From contig NZ_CP007490.1 of the NCBI RefSeq assembly GCF_000699505.1, forward strand, positions 930,001 through 994,000: a stretch of 64,000 nt of DNA. Reading direction: 5' to 3'. The stretch's first letter is position 1; each line of letters starts with the position of its first letter. Shown here piece by piece: positions 16,647-25,114 of this stretch. Position numbers and translations under genes: made by a program. This stretch comes from Rhodoluna lacicola. GTDB taxonomy: Bacteria; Actinomycetota; Actinomycetes; Actinomycetales; Microbacteriaceae. The notes under the pieces were generated by a model. It made no database searches. It saw nothing but the letters and a program-made list of their open reading frames with translations, and was not told where the DNA came from.

Positions 16647-16689
16647 CCCAAAAAATCCAACCTAAACGTCTGGGTCTCGATTTTTTGGG
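16647..16689. terminator. Inverted repeat between smpB and ssrA, possible smpB terminator
   Basis: CCCAAAAAATC and GATTTTTTGGG form a perfect 11-bp inverted repeat with a 21-base loop. It lies about 65 bases downstream of smpB and 20 bases upstream of the mature tmRNA 5' end, so it may end the smpB transcript or sit in the ssrA promoter/precursor region. The T-run is inside the stem, so it is not a textbook terminator. Confidence 0.45.
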
Positions 16690-16754
16690 GTTGCTTCAAT
16701 GGTAGGTGATACCGATGACATTGGCTAGGCCTGAGGCTGGCAGAATGCTGTGAA

Positions 16755-17228
16755 TTACCAGTCTTTGCCTTTGGAGGACATGGCACGATCGGCCTCGCGC
16801 TTATCGGTTTGCTCTTTCAGAGTTTGACGCTTGTCATACTCCTTCTTGCCTCGAGCCAGTGCTATCTCTACTTTTGCTCGGCCATCTTTGAAGTAAATAG
16901 ACAGCGGAACCAAGGTAAAACCAGATTCCTTTAACTTTGATTGAAGTTTCAAGATTTCTTCGCGGTGCAAAAGTAACTTGCGTTTACGACGCGAGGGTGA
17001 GTTATTCCAGGTTGCCTGGGTGTACTCGGGAATGTGAACATTCTCAAGCCACGCTTCACCACCATCAATAGATGCATAGCCGTCAATTAGTGAGGCGCGT
17101 CCTGCTCGAAGCGATTTAACCTCAGGGCCAGAGAGCGCCATTCCCGCCTCATAGGTGTCCAAAATTAGGTAGTCGTGGCGGGCTTTGCGGTTGCTAGCAA
17201 CAACCTTTTGACCACGTTCTCTAGGCAT
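16755..17228 (-). CDS. smpB: SsrA-binding protein SmpB
   Basis: 157 residues, normal for the family. SmpB binds the tRNA-like end of tmRNA and places it in the A site of stalled ribosomes. Visible family motifs are [14 protein letters not shown] and [20 protein letters not shown], then [12 protein letters not shown] and the C-terminal [20 protein letters not shown] that mimics the mRNA codon-anticodon region. It lies 7 bases after ftsX, with ssrA next downstream on the same strand, the common actinobacterial ftsE-ftsX-smpB-ssrA order. Confidence 0.97.
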   Translation of the reverse strand: MPRERGQKVVASNRKARHDYLILDTYEAGMALSGPEVKSLRAGRASLIDGYASIDGGEAWLENVHIPEYTQATWNNSPSRRKRKLLLHREEILKLQSKLKESGFTLVPLSIYFKDGRAKVEIALARGKKEYDKRQTLKEQTDKREADRAMSSKGKDW

Positions 17229-17235
17229 AAGAATT

Positions 17236-18144
17236 CTATATTCGCAGGTATCTGCGGATTGCGAGGCCAGAGGCTAGAGCTGCCAATACTATTCCCGCAG
17301 CAATTAGAAGCGGCACAACGAGCAAGCCATCGCTAAGACTTACAAAGCTGGTGAAAGGAAGTCTTTCGGCAAGGTATCCCTGAACGAAAAATTGGACAAT
17401 ACCAAGCACCGCGGCTCCTGAAAGTAATGAGCCAATAGTTGCTGCAACTACTCCTTCAAGTATGAAAGGTAATTGAATGTAGAAGTTGCTGGCTCCCACG
17501 AGCCTCATGATGCCCAGCTCACGTCGGCGACTAAAGGCAGAGAGACGAATTGTTGTAGAGATCAACAGAGCAGCAGAGAAAAGCATTAGTGAAGCAATTC
17601 CAATTGCAGCAAGGGAGGCGGCATTCAAAATACTAAAAATTTGATCTAGGTAGCTTCGTTGGTCTCTAACCTCTTCAACTCCAGCAACTCCGGTAAAACT
17701 CTCTGTGATGATTTGACTCTTAGTCGAATCCTTAAGTTTCACCCAGTAGGTTTCATTCAGTTGTTTGGCGGTTACGTACTTTGCAACGGCGTTACCCTTG
17801 AACTGCTCCTGGAAAGTAGCGTAAGCCTGCTCGTGATCTTCGAAATAGAACTTGTCTATGTATTGGCTCAAGGCATTTGATTCAAGCTTCACCTTGACAG
17901 CAGCCTTTAAGTCTTCTGATGCCTCTCCTTGTGGGCAGACATCGGTCGCGGAAACATCGCTACACATGTAGACGGCTACCTGAGCGCGGTCGTACCAGTA
18001 GTTTTTCATTTGACCAATTTGCATCTGCAGAAGCGATGCCGTGCCCACGAATGTCAACGAGATAAATGTGACCAAAATTACTGAAACCACCATCGAAAGG
18101 TTTCGTCGGAAACCTTGAGCAACTTCGCTGAAGACAAACTTCAT
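17236..18144 (-). CDS. ftsX: Cell division protein FtsX (permease-like subunit)
   Basis: 302 residues with four membrane helices. An N-terminal helix (15-37, after the typical start [14 protein letters not shown]) is followed by a large extracellular domain holding a Cys pair ([12 protein letters not shown]), then three helices after residue 190 with [14 protein letters not shown] just before the third. FtsEX couples ATP use in the cytoplasm to activation of peptidoglycan hydrolases during division. The start overlaps the ftsE stop by one base, and smpB follows 7 bases later. Confidence 0.95.
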   Translation of the reverse strand: MKFVFSEVAQGFRRNLSMVVSVILVTFISLTFVGTASLLQMQIGQMKNYWYDRAQVAVYMCSDVSATDVCPQGEASEDLKAAVKVKLESNALSQYIDKFYFEDHEQAYATFQEQFKGNAVAKYVTAKQLNETYWVKLKDSTKSQIITESFTGVAGVEEVRDQRSYLDQIFSILNAASLAAIGIASLMLFSAALLISTTIRLSAFSRRRELGIMRLVGASNFYIQLPFILEGVVAATIGSLLSGAAVLGIVQFFVQGYLAERLPFTSFVSLSDGLLVVPLLIAAGIVLAALASGLAIRRYLRI

Positions 18145-18821
18145 CAGTAAGAACCGCCAACCTGATCGCGAATAATTTCGCCGTCCTTAAGTTCCACAAC
18201 GCGCTTCTTGAGTCGATCTACAATCCCCCGGTCGTGGGTGGCCATAATGACCGTGGTACCAGCAAGGTTGATTCTCTCGATCAGCGCCATGATGTCCTGA
18301 GATGTTGCCGGATCCAGATTTCCGGTTGGCTCATCGGCCAGCAAAAGTGCAGGCTTGTTCACAATTGCTCTCGCCAAGGCAACTCGCTGCTGCTCACCGC
18401 CCGATAACTCGCTGGGAAGTCGGTCAGCTTTGCCTTCTAGGCCTACCAGGCGCAATACCTCTGGGACTGCTTCTTGAATGAAACCCTGAGATTTGCCGAT
18501 CACTTCAAGACTGAAAGCCACATTTTGAGCCACAGTTTTATTGGGCAGTAAACGGAAATCTTGAAACACCACTCCAAGTCGGCGGCGAAAGAATGGAACG
18601 CGTCGGCTGGGGATGCCAACCAAGTTTTCACCAAGAACGTGAACCGAGCCTTTGGTAGGCACATCTTCGCGAAGCATCAAGCGCATCAGCGAAGATTTTC
18701 CAGATCCAGATGCCCCAACTAGAAAAACAAAATCACCTTTGGCTACTTCTAGCGACACGTTGCTGAGCGCAGGACGCGCAGAACCGCGATATTGCTTACT
18801 TACGTTGGAGATGCTGATCAT
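18144..18821 (-). CDS. ftsE: Cell division ATP-binding protein FtsE
   Basis: 225-residue ABC ATPase. Walker A is GASGSGKSS, the Q-loop region is [20 protein letters not shown] (diagnostic of FtsE), the signature is LSGGEQQR and Walker B is [13 protein letters not shown]. It partners FtsX in the membrane. It lies 38 bases after prfB, and the four genes prfB-ftsE-ftsX-smpB read as one operon. Confidence 0.96.
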   Translation of the reverse strand: MISISNVSKQYRGSARPALSNVSLEVAKGDFVFLVGASGSGKSSLMRLMLREDVPTKGSVHVLGENLVGIPSRRVPFFRRRLGVVFQDFRLLPNKTVAQNVAFSLEVIGKSQGFIQEAVPEVLRLVGLEGKADRLPSELSGGEQQRVALARAIVNKPALLLADEPTGNLDPATSQDIMALIERINLAGTTVIMATHDRGIVDRLKKRVVELKDGEIIRDQVGGSY

Positions 18822-18859
18822 GATGATTCCAGCCTAAGAGCGGACAACGCTGGTTGAGG

Positions 18860-19972
18860 CTAAGCGCCCTGTTGTGTCTGCTTGCGCCAACGAATTCCGG
18901 CCGCGATGAACCCAGCCAGATCGCCATCAAACACGGCCGACGGGTTATTTACTTCGTAGTCCGTGCGCAAATCTTTGACCATTTGATACGGAGCTAAAAC
19001 ATAGGATCGCATTTGCTCACCCCAACTTGCCTTAACATCACCGGCAATCTGCTTTTTCTTGGCTTCTTCCTCGCGACGGCGAATTTCAAGCAGACGTGAC
19101 TGAAGAACGCGCATGGCAGCTGCCTTGTTCTGAATCTGGCTCTTTTCATTTTGGCAACTAACCACGGTGCCAGTTGGAATGTGAGTGATTCTTACAGCTG
19201 AATCGGTGGTGTTTACCGACTGCCCACCTGGACCAGACGACCTAAAAACATCAATTCGTATTTCATTCTCGGGAATCTCAATTGCCTCGGTTTGCTCGAC
19301 AAGTGGCACCACCTCAACCGCGGCAAATGAAGTCTGGCGCTTCCCTGCTGCGTTAAATGGACTCATGCGAACCAATCGGTGTGTACCTGCTTCAACAGAA
19401 AACGAACCAAAAGCATACGGCGCGTCAATCTCAAAGGTTGCAGACTTAATTCCGGCACCTTCGGCGTATGAAGTATCCAGAACCTGAACGGGCATTTTAT
19501 TTTTCTCGGCATAGCGCAGATACATTCGCATCAGCATCTCGGCGAAGTCAGTGGCGTCATCACCGCCAGCCCCAGATCTAATCGTGACAACGGCTGCGCG
19601 CGAATCGTATTCGCCGTTCAGCAGGGTTTGAATTTCTAACTCGGAAATCAGTGCTTGCAGCGAGGTTAGCTCCACCTTGGCCTCAGCCTGAACTGAAGCA
19701 TCGCCCTCAGTATTCGCCATCTCGACTAGTACCTCTAAATCATCTAAACGAGAATGCACCGATTCAAGTTTCGTCAGCATCCCTTGAGCGTGAGAAAGCT
19801 TGCTGGTCACATTTTGCGCGTGTACCGGCTCATCCCAAATATTTGGATCCGCGGCCTGCTGCTTTAACAGGACAATCTCATCGTTGAGCCTTTTGACGTC
19901 CACCACGTGTTGAATATCCGCGAATGTTGCACGAAGAGAGCGAATCTCTTGGGTGAGGTCTAGGTCTGCCAT
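18860..19972 (-). CDS. prfB: Peptide chain release factor 2
   Basis: 370 residues. RF2 recognises UGA/UAA stop codons: the SPF codon-recognition tripeptide is in [15 protein letters not shown], and the catalytic GGQ is in [20 protein letters not shown]. The frame runs unbroken from ATG at 19972, so the autoregulatory +1 frameshift known from E. coli prfB is absent, as in many Actinobacteria. First gene of the prfB-ftsE-ftsX-smpB group. Confidence 0.97.
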   Translation of the reverse strand: MADLDLTQEIRSLRATFADIQHVVDVKRLNDEIVLLKQQAADPNIWDEPVHAQNVTSKLSHAQGMLTKLESVHSRLDDLEVLVEMANTEGDASVQAEAKVELTSLQALISELEIQTLLNGEYDSRAAVVTIRSGAGGDDATDFAEMLMRMYLRYAEKNKMPVQVLDTSYAEGAGIKSATFEIDAPYAFGSFSVEAGTHRLVRMSPFNAAGKRQTSFAAVEVVPLVEQTEAIEIPENEIRIDVFRSSGPGGQSVNTTDSAVRITHIPTGTVVSCQNEKSQIQNKAAAMRVLQSRLLEIRRREEEAKKKQIAGDVKASWGEQMRSYVLAPYQMVKDLRTDYEVNNPSAVFDGDLAGFIAAGIRWRKQTQQGA

Positions 19973-20008
19973 GTCTCTAATAGTTTAGGCGAGCGTCATA
20001 ATTGATTA

Positions 20009-21187
20009 GTGAGTTCAAATCGGCCGGCATTTCAAGCAAGACAACTTGCCCTACCGGTATACGTTCCCTCACTACTTTTTGCAGCGGGCGAATCAGGACT
20101 TATTCCTCTTATTCCTGCCAGCGCTGAGAATCTCGGCGCCGACCTGCCAACTGCAGCCTTCGTCGCGGGCCTAGTGCTGATTGGAACCTTGATTGCCGAT
20201 CTGCCGGCGGCAACAATCGTAAATCGTTTTGGTGAGCGCGTTTCAATGATCTGGGCTGGATTCATCGCTGCTCTGGGAGCTGGATTGGCCCTAATGGCCT
20301 CAAATATTTACCTGCTTGGAGCAGGGGTTTTTTTGCTTGGTATGACTGCCGCCATTTTTGGGTTGGCCAGGCACTCCTACATAGCCGAGACTGCCCCAAA
20401 GGAATTTCGCGCCCGGTCGCTTTCGATCTTGGGTGGCATGTTTAGACTCGGCGGATTCATCGGACCGCTGGTGGGCGCCTGGATAATTCAGAATTACGGA
20501 ATCCAAAATGTTTACTGGATGTCAATTATTTTCTGCGGACTAGCCGGTGCGATTTTGCTAACCACCAAGGCCGAAAAGATGCCAGATACCCCACCAAACC
20601 GCGCCGGTGGAATTTGGGTTGTTGCAAAACTTGAAAGTAAAAAGTTACTTTCCCTTGGTGTTGCCTCTGCCATGCTCACTTTTCTAAGAACGGTCCGCCA
20701 CCTAGCCTTGCCGCTCTGGGCCCTGCACATAAACCTTGACCTCTCGGTAACTGCGTTAATCATTGGCCTGGCGGGAGCAATTGATTTTGCACTCTTTTAT
20801 AACGGCGGTCAGGTGATTGATAAATATGGTCGCCGGTTTGCAGCCGTGCCAACCATGCTAGCGATTGGTATTGGAGTGGCATGCATTCCCTTTACCTCAG
20901 ATGCAACAAGTTTTGCGATTGTTGCCGTCGCACTCGCGGTAGCAAACGCGCTGGGCTCCGGATTGGTATTGACAATAGGTGCTGACTTGGCACCCGAAGG
21001 TGCTCGAAACGAATTCCTCGCCGCATTCCGCCTACTGCTTGATGGTGGCATCGCAATCGCGGCCCCCGTCATTTCACTTCTTACAATCGCCGTTGGGTTG
21101 TCCTCAGGATTGTTTGCAGTGAGTGGGGTTGCACTTGTTGGCGCTTATTTGATGAATCACTATCTTCCAAAGTACGGGATTCGTTAG
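20009..21187 (+). CDS. MFS transporter
   Basis: 392 residues with about 12 membrane helices. The MFS loop 2-3 motif appears as NRFGERVSMIWAGF and the repeat in the second half as DKYGRRFAAVPTML. The start is GTG at 20009. Substrate unknown: loop motifs resemble drug-efflux-type MFS proteins, but nothing decides it. It is divergent from prfB, with 36 bases between the starts, and overlaps the end of the convergent TadE-like gene by 4 bases. Confidence 0.85.
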   Translation: MSSNRPAFQARQLALPVYVPSLLFAAGESGLIPLIPASAENLGADLPTAAFVAGLVLIGTLIADLPAATIVNRFGERVSMIWAGFIAALGAGLALMASNIYLLGAGVFLLGMTAAIFGLARHSYIAETAPKEFRARSLSILGGMFRLGGFIGPLVGAWIIQNYGIQNVYWMSIIFCGLAGAILLTTKAEKMPDTPPNRAGGIWVVAKLESKKLLSLGVASAMLTFLRTVRHLALPLWALHINLDLSVTALIIGLAGAIDFALFYNGGQVIDKYGRRFAAVPTMLAIGIGVACIPFTSDATSFAIVAVALAVANALGSGLVLTIGADLAPEGARNEFLAAFRLLLDGGIAIAAPVISLLTIAVGLSSGLFAVSGVALVGAYLMNHYLPKYGIR

Positions 21188-21549
21188 TCGCTGAGGCGCG
21201 CCGAAGCGTGCGAACAGATAACTTTAGGCCCGACCCCAAGTGCAATTCTGAAAACAGGTTTCCAGCTGGCGCAAGCCACGGCCTTTACCGTGCGTGCATC
21301 AGGCAGTAATTCATCGCTGAGTTGCAGATCCGAAAACTGATCAGAGTCAATCAGCGCAAGAAATGATTCACTATTTTCTCCGGTACCGGCAACAAACAAT
21401 GCATCTGCCTCAGCCACCGTTGTGAGTCGTTTTTGAAAAATGAATAACGATGCAGCACCGATAGAAGTGAGCATCATCATTGCTGTAAATGCAAGCAGCC
21501 CAATCCCAAGCGGAGCAATTGAGCCACGTTCTGCTCTGATGCCGGTCAT
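21184..21549 (-). CDS. TadE-like / helicase-secretion-neighbourhood pilus protein (last gene of Tad locus)
   Basis: 121 residues. After a short basic start with RGSIAPLGIG comes one hydrophobic helix (about 13-40) and then a soluble part with two Cys. This is the shape of the Rv3654c-type TadE-like proteins at the end of actinobacterial tad loci. ATG at 21549 overlaps the previous stop as ATGA, which fixes the start although the frame is open further upstream. Probably a minor pseudopilin or assembly factor of the Flp/Tad pilus. Confidence 0.7.
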   Translation of the reverse strand: MTGIRAERGSIAPLGIGLLAFTAMMMLTSIGAASLFIFQKRLTTVAEADALFVAGTGENSESFLALIDSDQFSDLQLSDELLPDARTVKAVACASWKPVFRIALGVGPKVICSHASARLSD

Positions 21550-21893
21550 CGAACGAACACCGATGACGCCTCGGCGGAACCAACTTTGACCTTTAGGCGA
21601 AGCAGGCTTCCTTCCCCGAAACAATTTGGCTCGCAAAGCATTTCAAGCTCTGGGTCAACACCCACCTTGAAGTCTTGGGCTATCTGCCTGGCGGTTTGCT
21701 TAGGATCTAAATCCAAAATTACGAATGACCTAAGGGCATGTCTGGCTATGGATTCTGCGACCAACTGACTGGTTTGAAGGCTTGAAATTTGCAAGAACAG
21801 TGTCAAAATACCTACCTGCAGTAGCACGCCAAAAACTAAGAATTCAATGATGGCTGATCCAGTTTCATCCGTGTAAACAGCGTTATTTTTCAC
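21546..21893 (-). CDS. TadE-family pseudopilin
   Basis: 115 residues. The TadE feature is an N-terminal segment with Gly-Ser-Ala before a Glu and a long hydrophobic stretch: ETGSAIIEFLVFGVLLQVGI. A small extracellular domain with two Cys (LCEPNCFG) follows. It overlaps both neighbours, by 11 bases at its 5' end and 4 bases at its 3' end, consistent with tight co-translation in the tad operon. Confidence 0.8.
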   Translation of the reverse strand: MKNNAVYTDETGSAIIEFLVFGVLLQVGILTLFLQISSLQTSQLVAESIARHALRSFVILDLDPKQTARQIAQDFKVGVDPELEMLCEPNCFGEGSLLRLKVKVGSAEASSVFVR

Positions 21894-22275
21894 GAAAGGC
21901 TCTTCCGGTGGCAGTCAGATGATGTGCGCCAAGCCAGCCAAGGTTGGAAAAACCCGCTGTAATTTCAACAATCTCCTGATTCTCGTTCTCTGTTCGGCAC
22001 CTAATTTCAGCAATCAATTTCCCTTGAAAGGTGGCATTTATTTGCTCTCTAGCTCGAAGACAACCCGCGGCGGATTCCTGGTCAGCTAGGGCTGCAAATC
22101 TTGCTCCTTCAATTGCAGAATCTCTAAGAATCATCAAGGTGAAAGACGCCAGGGTGACTGAAATTGATGTCACGGCAAGCAACACCAAAGGTGCAGAGAT
22201 CAACACAAATTCAACGACCGCCGACCCGCGCTGAAGGCCTTGCTTAGTTGGTCTAAAAGGCCGCAACTTTTGCAA
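21883..22275 (-). CDS. TadE-family pseudopilin
   Basis: 130 residues with the TadE signature RGSAVVEFVLISAPLVLLAV near residue 17, the following helix, and the downstream RDSAIEGARFAALADQ that recurs in the family. Two Cys in the extracellular part probably form a disulfide. Its start lies inside the 3' end of the small pilin-like gene (23-base overlap), and its end overlaps the next tadE by 11 bases. Confidence 0.82.
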   Translation of the reverse strand: MQKLRPFRPTKQGLQRGSAVVEFVLISAPLVLLAVTSISVTLASFTLMILRDSAIEGARFAALADQESAAGCLRAREQINATFQGKLIAEIRCRTENENQEIVEITAGFSNLGWLGAHHLTATGRAFREK

Positions 22276-22408
22276 GGGCTTGCTCGAATACGCCCCGCAG
22301 AGCTGGTCCAGCCACAGACCAAAGCAGGACTACTAAGCCTGCAGTCATCAGCGTAATCAGAACCCAGCCCGGAACATCACCAGACTCATCACTTAGTTTC
22401 TTAATCAT
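22253..22408 (-). CDS. Small Flp-pilin-like protein (DUF4244 type), 51 residues
   Basis: This gene is short. Sequence: MIKKLSDESGDVPGWVLITL continuing into a hydrophobic helix and ending QALAKVAAF. The layout of a charged N-terminus, a Gly before a hydrophobic helix with few polar residues, and a short tail matches the small pilins encoded between tadC and tadE in actinobacterial tad loci (Rv3656c-like). The ribosome binding site ATAGGAGGAA lies directly upstream of the ATG. Likely the major structural subunit of the pilus; this is inferred from size, context and hydrophobic pattern. Confidence 0.8.
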   Translation of the reverse strand: MIKKLSDESGDVPGWVLITLMTAGLVVLLWSVAGPALRGVFEQALAKVAAF

Positions 22409-22416
22409 TTTTCCTC

Positions 22417-23049
22417 CTATAGAAATGACATGTTGAGCAATTGAAGACTTGGGTAAATAGCAAAAAGAACCGTGACTGGCAAAATCAGAAATACCAGCGG
22501 AATCAGCATTCGAGTTTCATTTTTACCGGCTTGCTTTAGTAGGTGATTAGAAACTTCCAACCGTACCGCCTCCGCTTGCTCAGCTACTATTCCAGCCAGC
22601 GGAGTTCCTCTATTCATGGCATTAATCAATTTGTTGCAGACTTCGACGAGTTGATGCTGAGGAACCCTCTTGGCAAGTTCAGAGAACTCAGATTCTAAAG
22701 AAGCGCCATACTCTATAGACCTAAGAGTCTTCTGCAGTTGCGTAGCAAGTTCACCTGAGAGCCTGGGCACCACCCGGTTTAGTGCTGAATAAATACTTTC
22801 GCCCGATGCCAGCGCCACAGAGAGCAGTTCTAGAAAATCCGGCAGTTCTCGCAAAATCTTTTGCAGGTATTTCTTTGGCGTGAAAATGCCGAGTATCGAT
22901 GTTTTGATAGCCGAGCCAACGAAAGTAGACCAGGGAATTGATTGAAGTTTTGGGGCGAGTCGGGTTGAAAGAGGTACGGGCCGAAGCGACAAAAAGAAAG
23001 AGTACGCCAGCCAAATTCCTGCAGCGATCATTAACCCAACAATAAACAT
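22417..23049 (-). CDS. Tad pilus inner-membrane platform protein TadC
   Basis: About 210 residues of the type II secretion F-domain family: LPDFLELLSVALASGESIYS, RLSGELATQLQKTLRSIEYG, then the C-terminal helices LIPLVFLILPVTVLFAIYPS. The start is ambiguous. ATG at 23049 is used, while GTG at 23055 would overlap the tadB stop as GTGA. With TadB it forms the membrane base on which the TadA motor acts. Confidence 0.85.
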   Translation of the reverse strand: MFIVGLMIAAGIWLAYSFFLSLRPVPLSTRLAPKLQSIPWSTFVGSAIKTSILGIFTPKKYLQKILRELPDFLELLSVALASGESIYSALNRVVPRLSGELATQLQKTLRSIEYGASLESEFSELAKRVPQHQLVEVCNKLINAMNRGTPLAGIVAEQAEAVRLEVSNHLLKQAGKNETRMLIPLVFLILPVTVLFAIYPSLQLLNMSFL

Positions 23050-23051
23050 TG

Positions 23052-23813
23052 TCACGAGGCAAAGACCCTGGGTTCCGGAGGCAACGCGCCTAAAACGTGA
23101 ACCAATCGATAGGCAAAAAAACTCAACACGAACCCTAATGACAGAACTAACGCGCCCGAGCTGGTGTTGTAAGTGGCGGCATTTTCGACACGAGAAGCCA
23201 ATAGTGCAACCACGACCCACGGTGCCCCAACGGCAATTTTTGCGGTGCCAAGCACCCAACTTTGTTTTGATTCGATTTGAGCAGTCTGTGCGATGTCACG
23301 TCTCAAACCAATTGACTGCTTTCGTAGTGTTGATAAAAGTGCCTCGGAGCCAGTGGCGCTAACCAATACGAGCACTTCGCATAACCGATCGGCATGCACC
23401 TCGCCAAGTTCCGCTTTCAGCTCCATAAGCGCCTGCTCCATTTCCCAACCCGCATCGAGTCTTCGCGACAAATTCGCAAATCTTGGCCTGAGGCGAACCG
23501 GGCCATGTAACGCAAGGTCATCGAATGATTCAATTAGTGACATTCCAGATGCAAGTGCTGAATGGATTGAATCCAATACCTCCGGCCATATTTTTGCTAA
23601 ATCGCGTCGTCGCTTTTTTGAGAATCCCGAAATCATTTCAATTTGCAAGGCAAACGCGCCAAGCCCCACAAAAAAACCAAGTACCGCCACTTGAAAGCTG
23701 AGGCCGACCAACCAGCCGACCAGTAATGCAATTAAGGATACTGCGACCAAGACCTGATGTTGCCCAAACCGATTGAGTCCAGCTCCTTCAACTATCGACC
23801 TAAACCAACGCAT
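23052..23813 (-). CDS. Tad pilus inner-membrane platform protein TadB
   Basis: 253 residues with the F-domain pattern: WPEVLDSIHSALASGMSLIE, LSRRLDAGWEMEQALMELK, DRLCEVLVLVSATGSEALLS, and flanking membrane helices at both ends. ATG at 23813 lies within the last codons of tadA, so the genes overlap by 14 bases. The longer in-frame extension reads through tadA and is not used. Platform partner of TadC. Confidence 0.85.
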   Translation of the reverse strand: MRWFRSIVEGAGLNRFGQHQVLVAVSLIALLVGWLVGLSFQVAVLGFFVGLGAFALQIEMISGFSKKRRRDLAKIWPEVLDSIHSALASGMSLIESFDDLALHGPVRLRPRFANLSRRLDAGWEMEQALMELKAELGEVHADRLCEVLVLVSATGSEALLSTLRKQSIGLRRDIAQTAQIESKQSWVLGTAKIAVGAPWVVVALLASRVENAATYNTSSGALVLSLGFVLSFFAYRLVHVLGALPPEPRVFAS

Positions 23814-24897
23814 CAGGAACCTCAGCAAAGGTAATGTTTTTGGAGTTTGGGTCCCAACTAACTTCAACGATCTGCGAGATAGACCGGGAACCATCGGGAT
23901 TTAATTGACAGTGAACGACCACATCTATGCAGCTACCAACCGTTGGCCTCACAAAATCGGTGGAAATATTATTTCCGGCAAGCAGTGGCAGCGTGCAAAG
24001 TTTGGCAATGGCTTCACGTGCGGAATTTGCGTGAATTGTGCAGGCACCAGGCAACCCTGAATTTAGGGCGATCAGCAAATCCAACGCCTCAGCCTCACGA
24101 ACCTCGCCAACCACCAGTCGATCGGGTCTCATCCGCAGCGCCTCTTTGACGAGTCGCCTAAGTGAAACCTCACCAATTCCCTCTAGATTTGCTTGCCGAG
24201 TCTGCAAAGCAACCCAGTCTGGCTTGGAAATTCGCAGCTCAAAAGTTTCTTCAACGCTGACTACCCTTTGGTTGTCTGCTATTTCGTTCAGGAGTGCGCA
24301 AAGAACTGTGGTTTTTCCTGACTGCGTTGCGCCAGAAATTAGTATGTTCTTTCTACTTGCCATAGCCGTGGCCAAATAGGAAGCGTGATCAGGGCGCATT
24401 GCTCCGGTCAACAGCAGTTCACCAAGCGAGATTATCTGCCGTGGAAATTTTCGAATATTGAGCGACCAATGCTCTCTCGTTATGTCAGGAATCACCACGT
24501 GCAATCTAGATCCGTCTGGCAATGAGGCATCTACAAATGGTGAGGATCGATCCAACCGCCGTCCCGTGCTTCGCAGCATGCGCTCCACAATCACCCGAAG
24601 TTCAGTGTGGTCAATCGAGATTGGAAGTGATTGAGAAATTCCTCGCCGGGCTATAAATACTTCTGCTGGCCCGTTGACCCAGATCTCTTCTATTGATGGA
24701 TCATCAATCAGATTTTGCAAGACACCAAACCCAAGCAGGTGATTTCTAAGGCCTTCGCGAACCTTAGCCTCTCTCGATAGATCGAGTGGTTCTTGTTCAA
24801 GGGTCTCGTCTAGCGCGGCCTGAATGATGCTTTCAGCATCACGGTCACCAGATGCAGCAAGGCGGCGGGCCAAGCCAACGGTCTCCTGAAAATTCAT
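23800..24897 (-). CDS. Tad pilus assembly ATPase TadA (CpaF family)
   Basis: 365 residues of the secretion-ATPase superfamily. The N-terminal domain has IDDPSIEEIWVNGPAEVFIA; the motor domain has Walker A GATQSGKTT, the Asp/Glu boxes SVEETFELRI and MRPDRLVVGEVREAEALDLL, and the His box TIHANSAREAI. It powers pilus assembly. It is the first gene of a leftward operon tadA-tadB-tadC-pilin-tadE-tadE-tadE-like. No TadZ/CpaE-like gene or prepilin peptidase is seen beside it. Confidence 0.92.
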   Translation of the reverse strand: MNFQETVGLARRLAASGDRDAESIIQAALDETLEQEPLDLSREAKVREGLRNHLLGFGVLQNLIDDPSIEEIWVNGPAEVFIARRGISQSLPISIDHTELRVIVERMLRSTGRRLDRSSPFVDASLPDGSRLHVVIPDITREHWSLNIRKFPRQIISLGELLLTGAMRPDHASYLATAMASRKNILISGATQSGKTTVLCALLNEIADNQRVVSVEETFELRISKPDWVALQTRQANLEGIGEVSLRRLVKEALRMRPDRLVVGEVREAEALDLLIALNSGLPGACTIHANSAREAIAKLCTLPLLAGNNISTDFVRPTVGSCIDVVVHCQLNPDGSRSISQIVEVSWDPNSKNITFAEVPDALV

Positions 24898-24991
24898 GGT
24901 CTCTCTCGCACTAAAGAGGTCCAGTTTTCGGCATATTTTTCTGGCTAACCGAACTTATCCACAGGTTTGACCAGTTAGACTATTCAGGCAT

Positions 24992-25076
24992 GCGGGAGTG
25001 GCGAAATTGGCAGACGCACTGGATTTAGGTTCCAGCGCCGCGAGGCGTGTGGGTTCAAGTCCCACCTTCCGCACCA
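24992..25076 (+). tRNA. tRNA-Leu (anticodon UAG)
   Basis: 85-nt tRNA with the long variable arm of a class II tRNA and an encoded CCA end. Acceptor GCGGGAG pairs with CTTCCGC, the T-loop GGTTCAAGTCC is present, and the anticodon loop TTTAGGT within CTGGA...TCCAG gives TAG (leucine CTA codons). It stands alone, divergent from tadA and convergent with the MFS gene. Confidence 0.97.
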
Positions 25077-25114
25077 GTCTTAGTGACTAAGACAAGATCT
25101 GAGCCAGACAAGCT

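Noticed and set aside
18860-19972. Programmed frameshift in prfB
   Set aside because: The frame is continuous from ATG to stop with no internal UGA, so no frameshift is needed.
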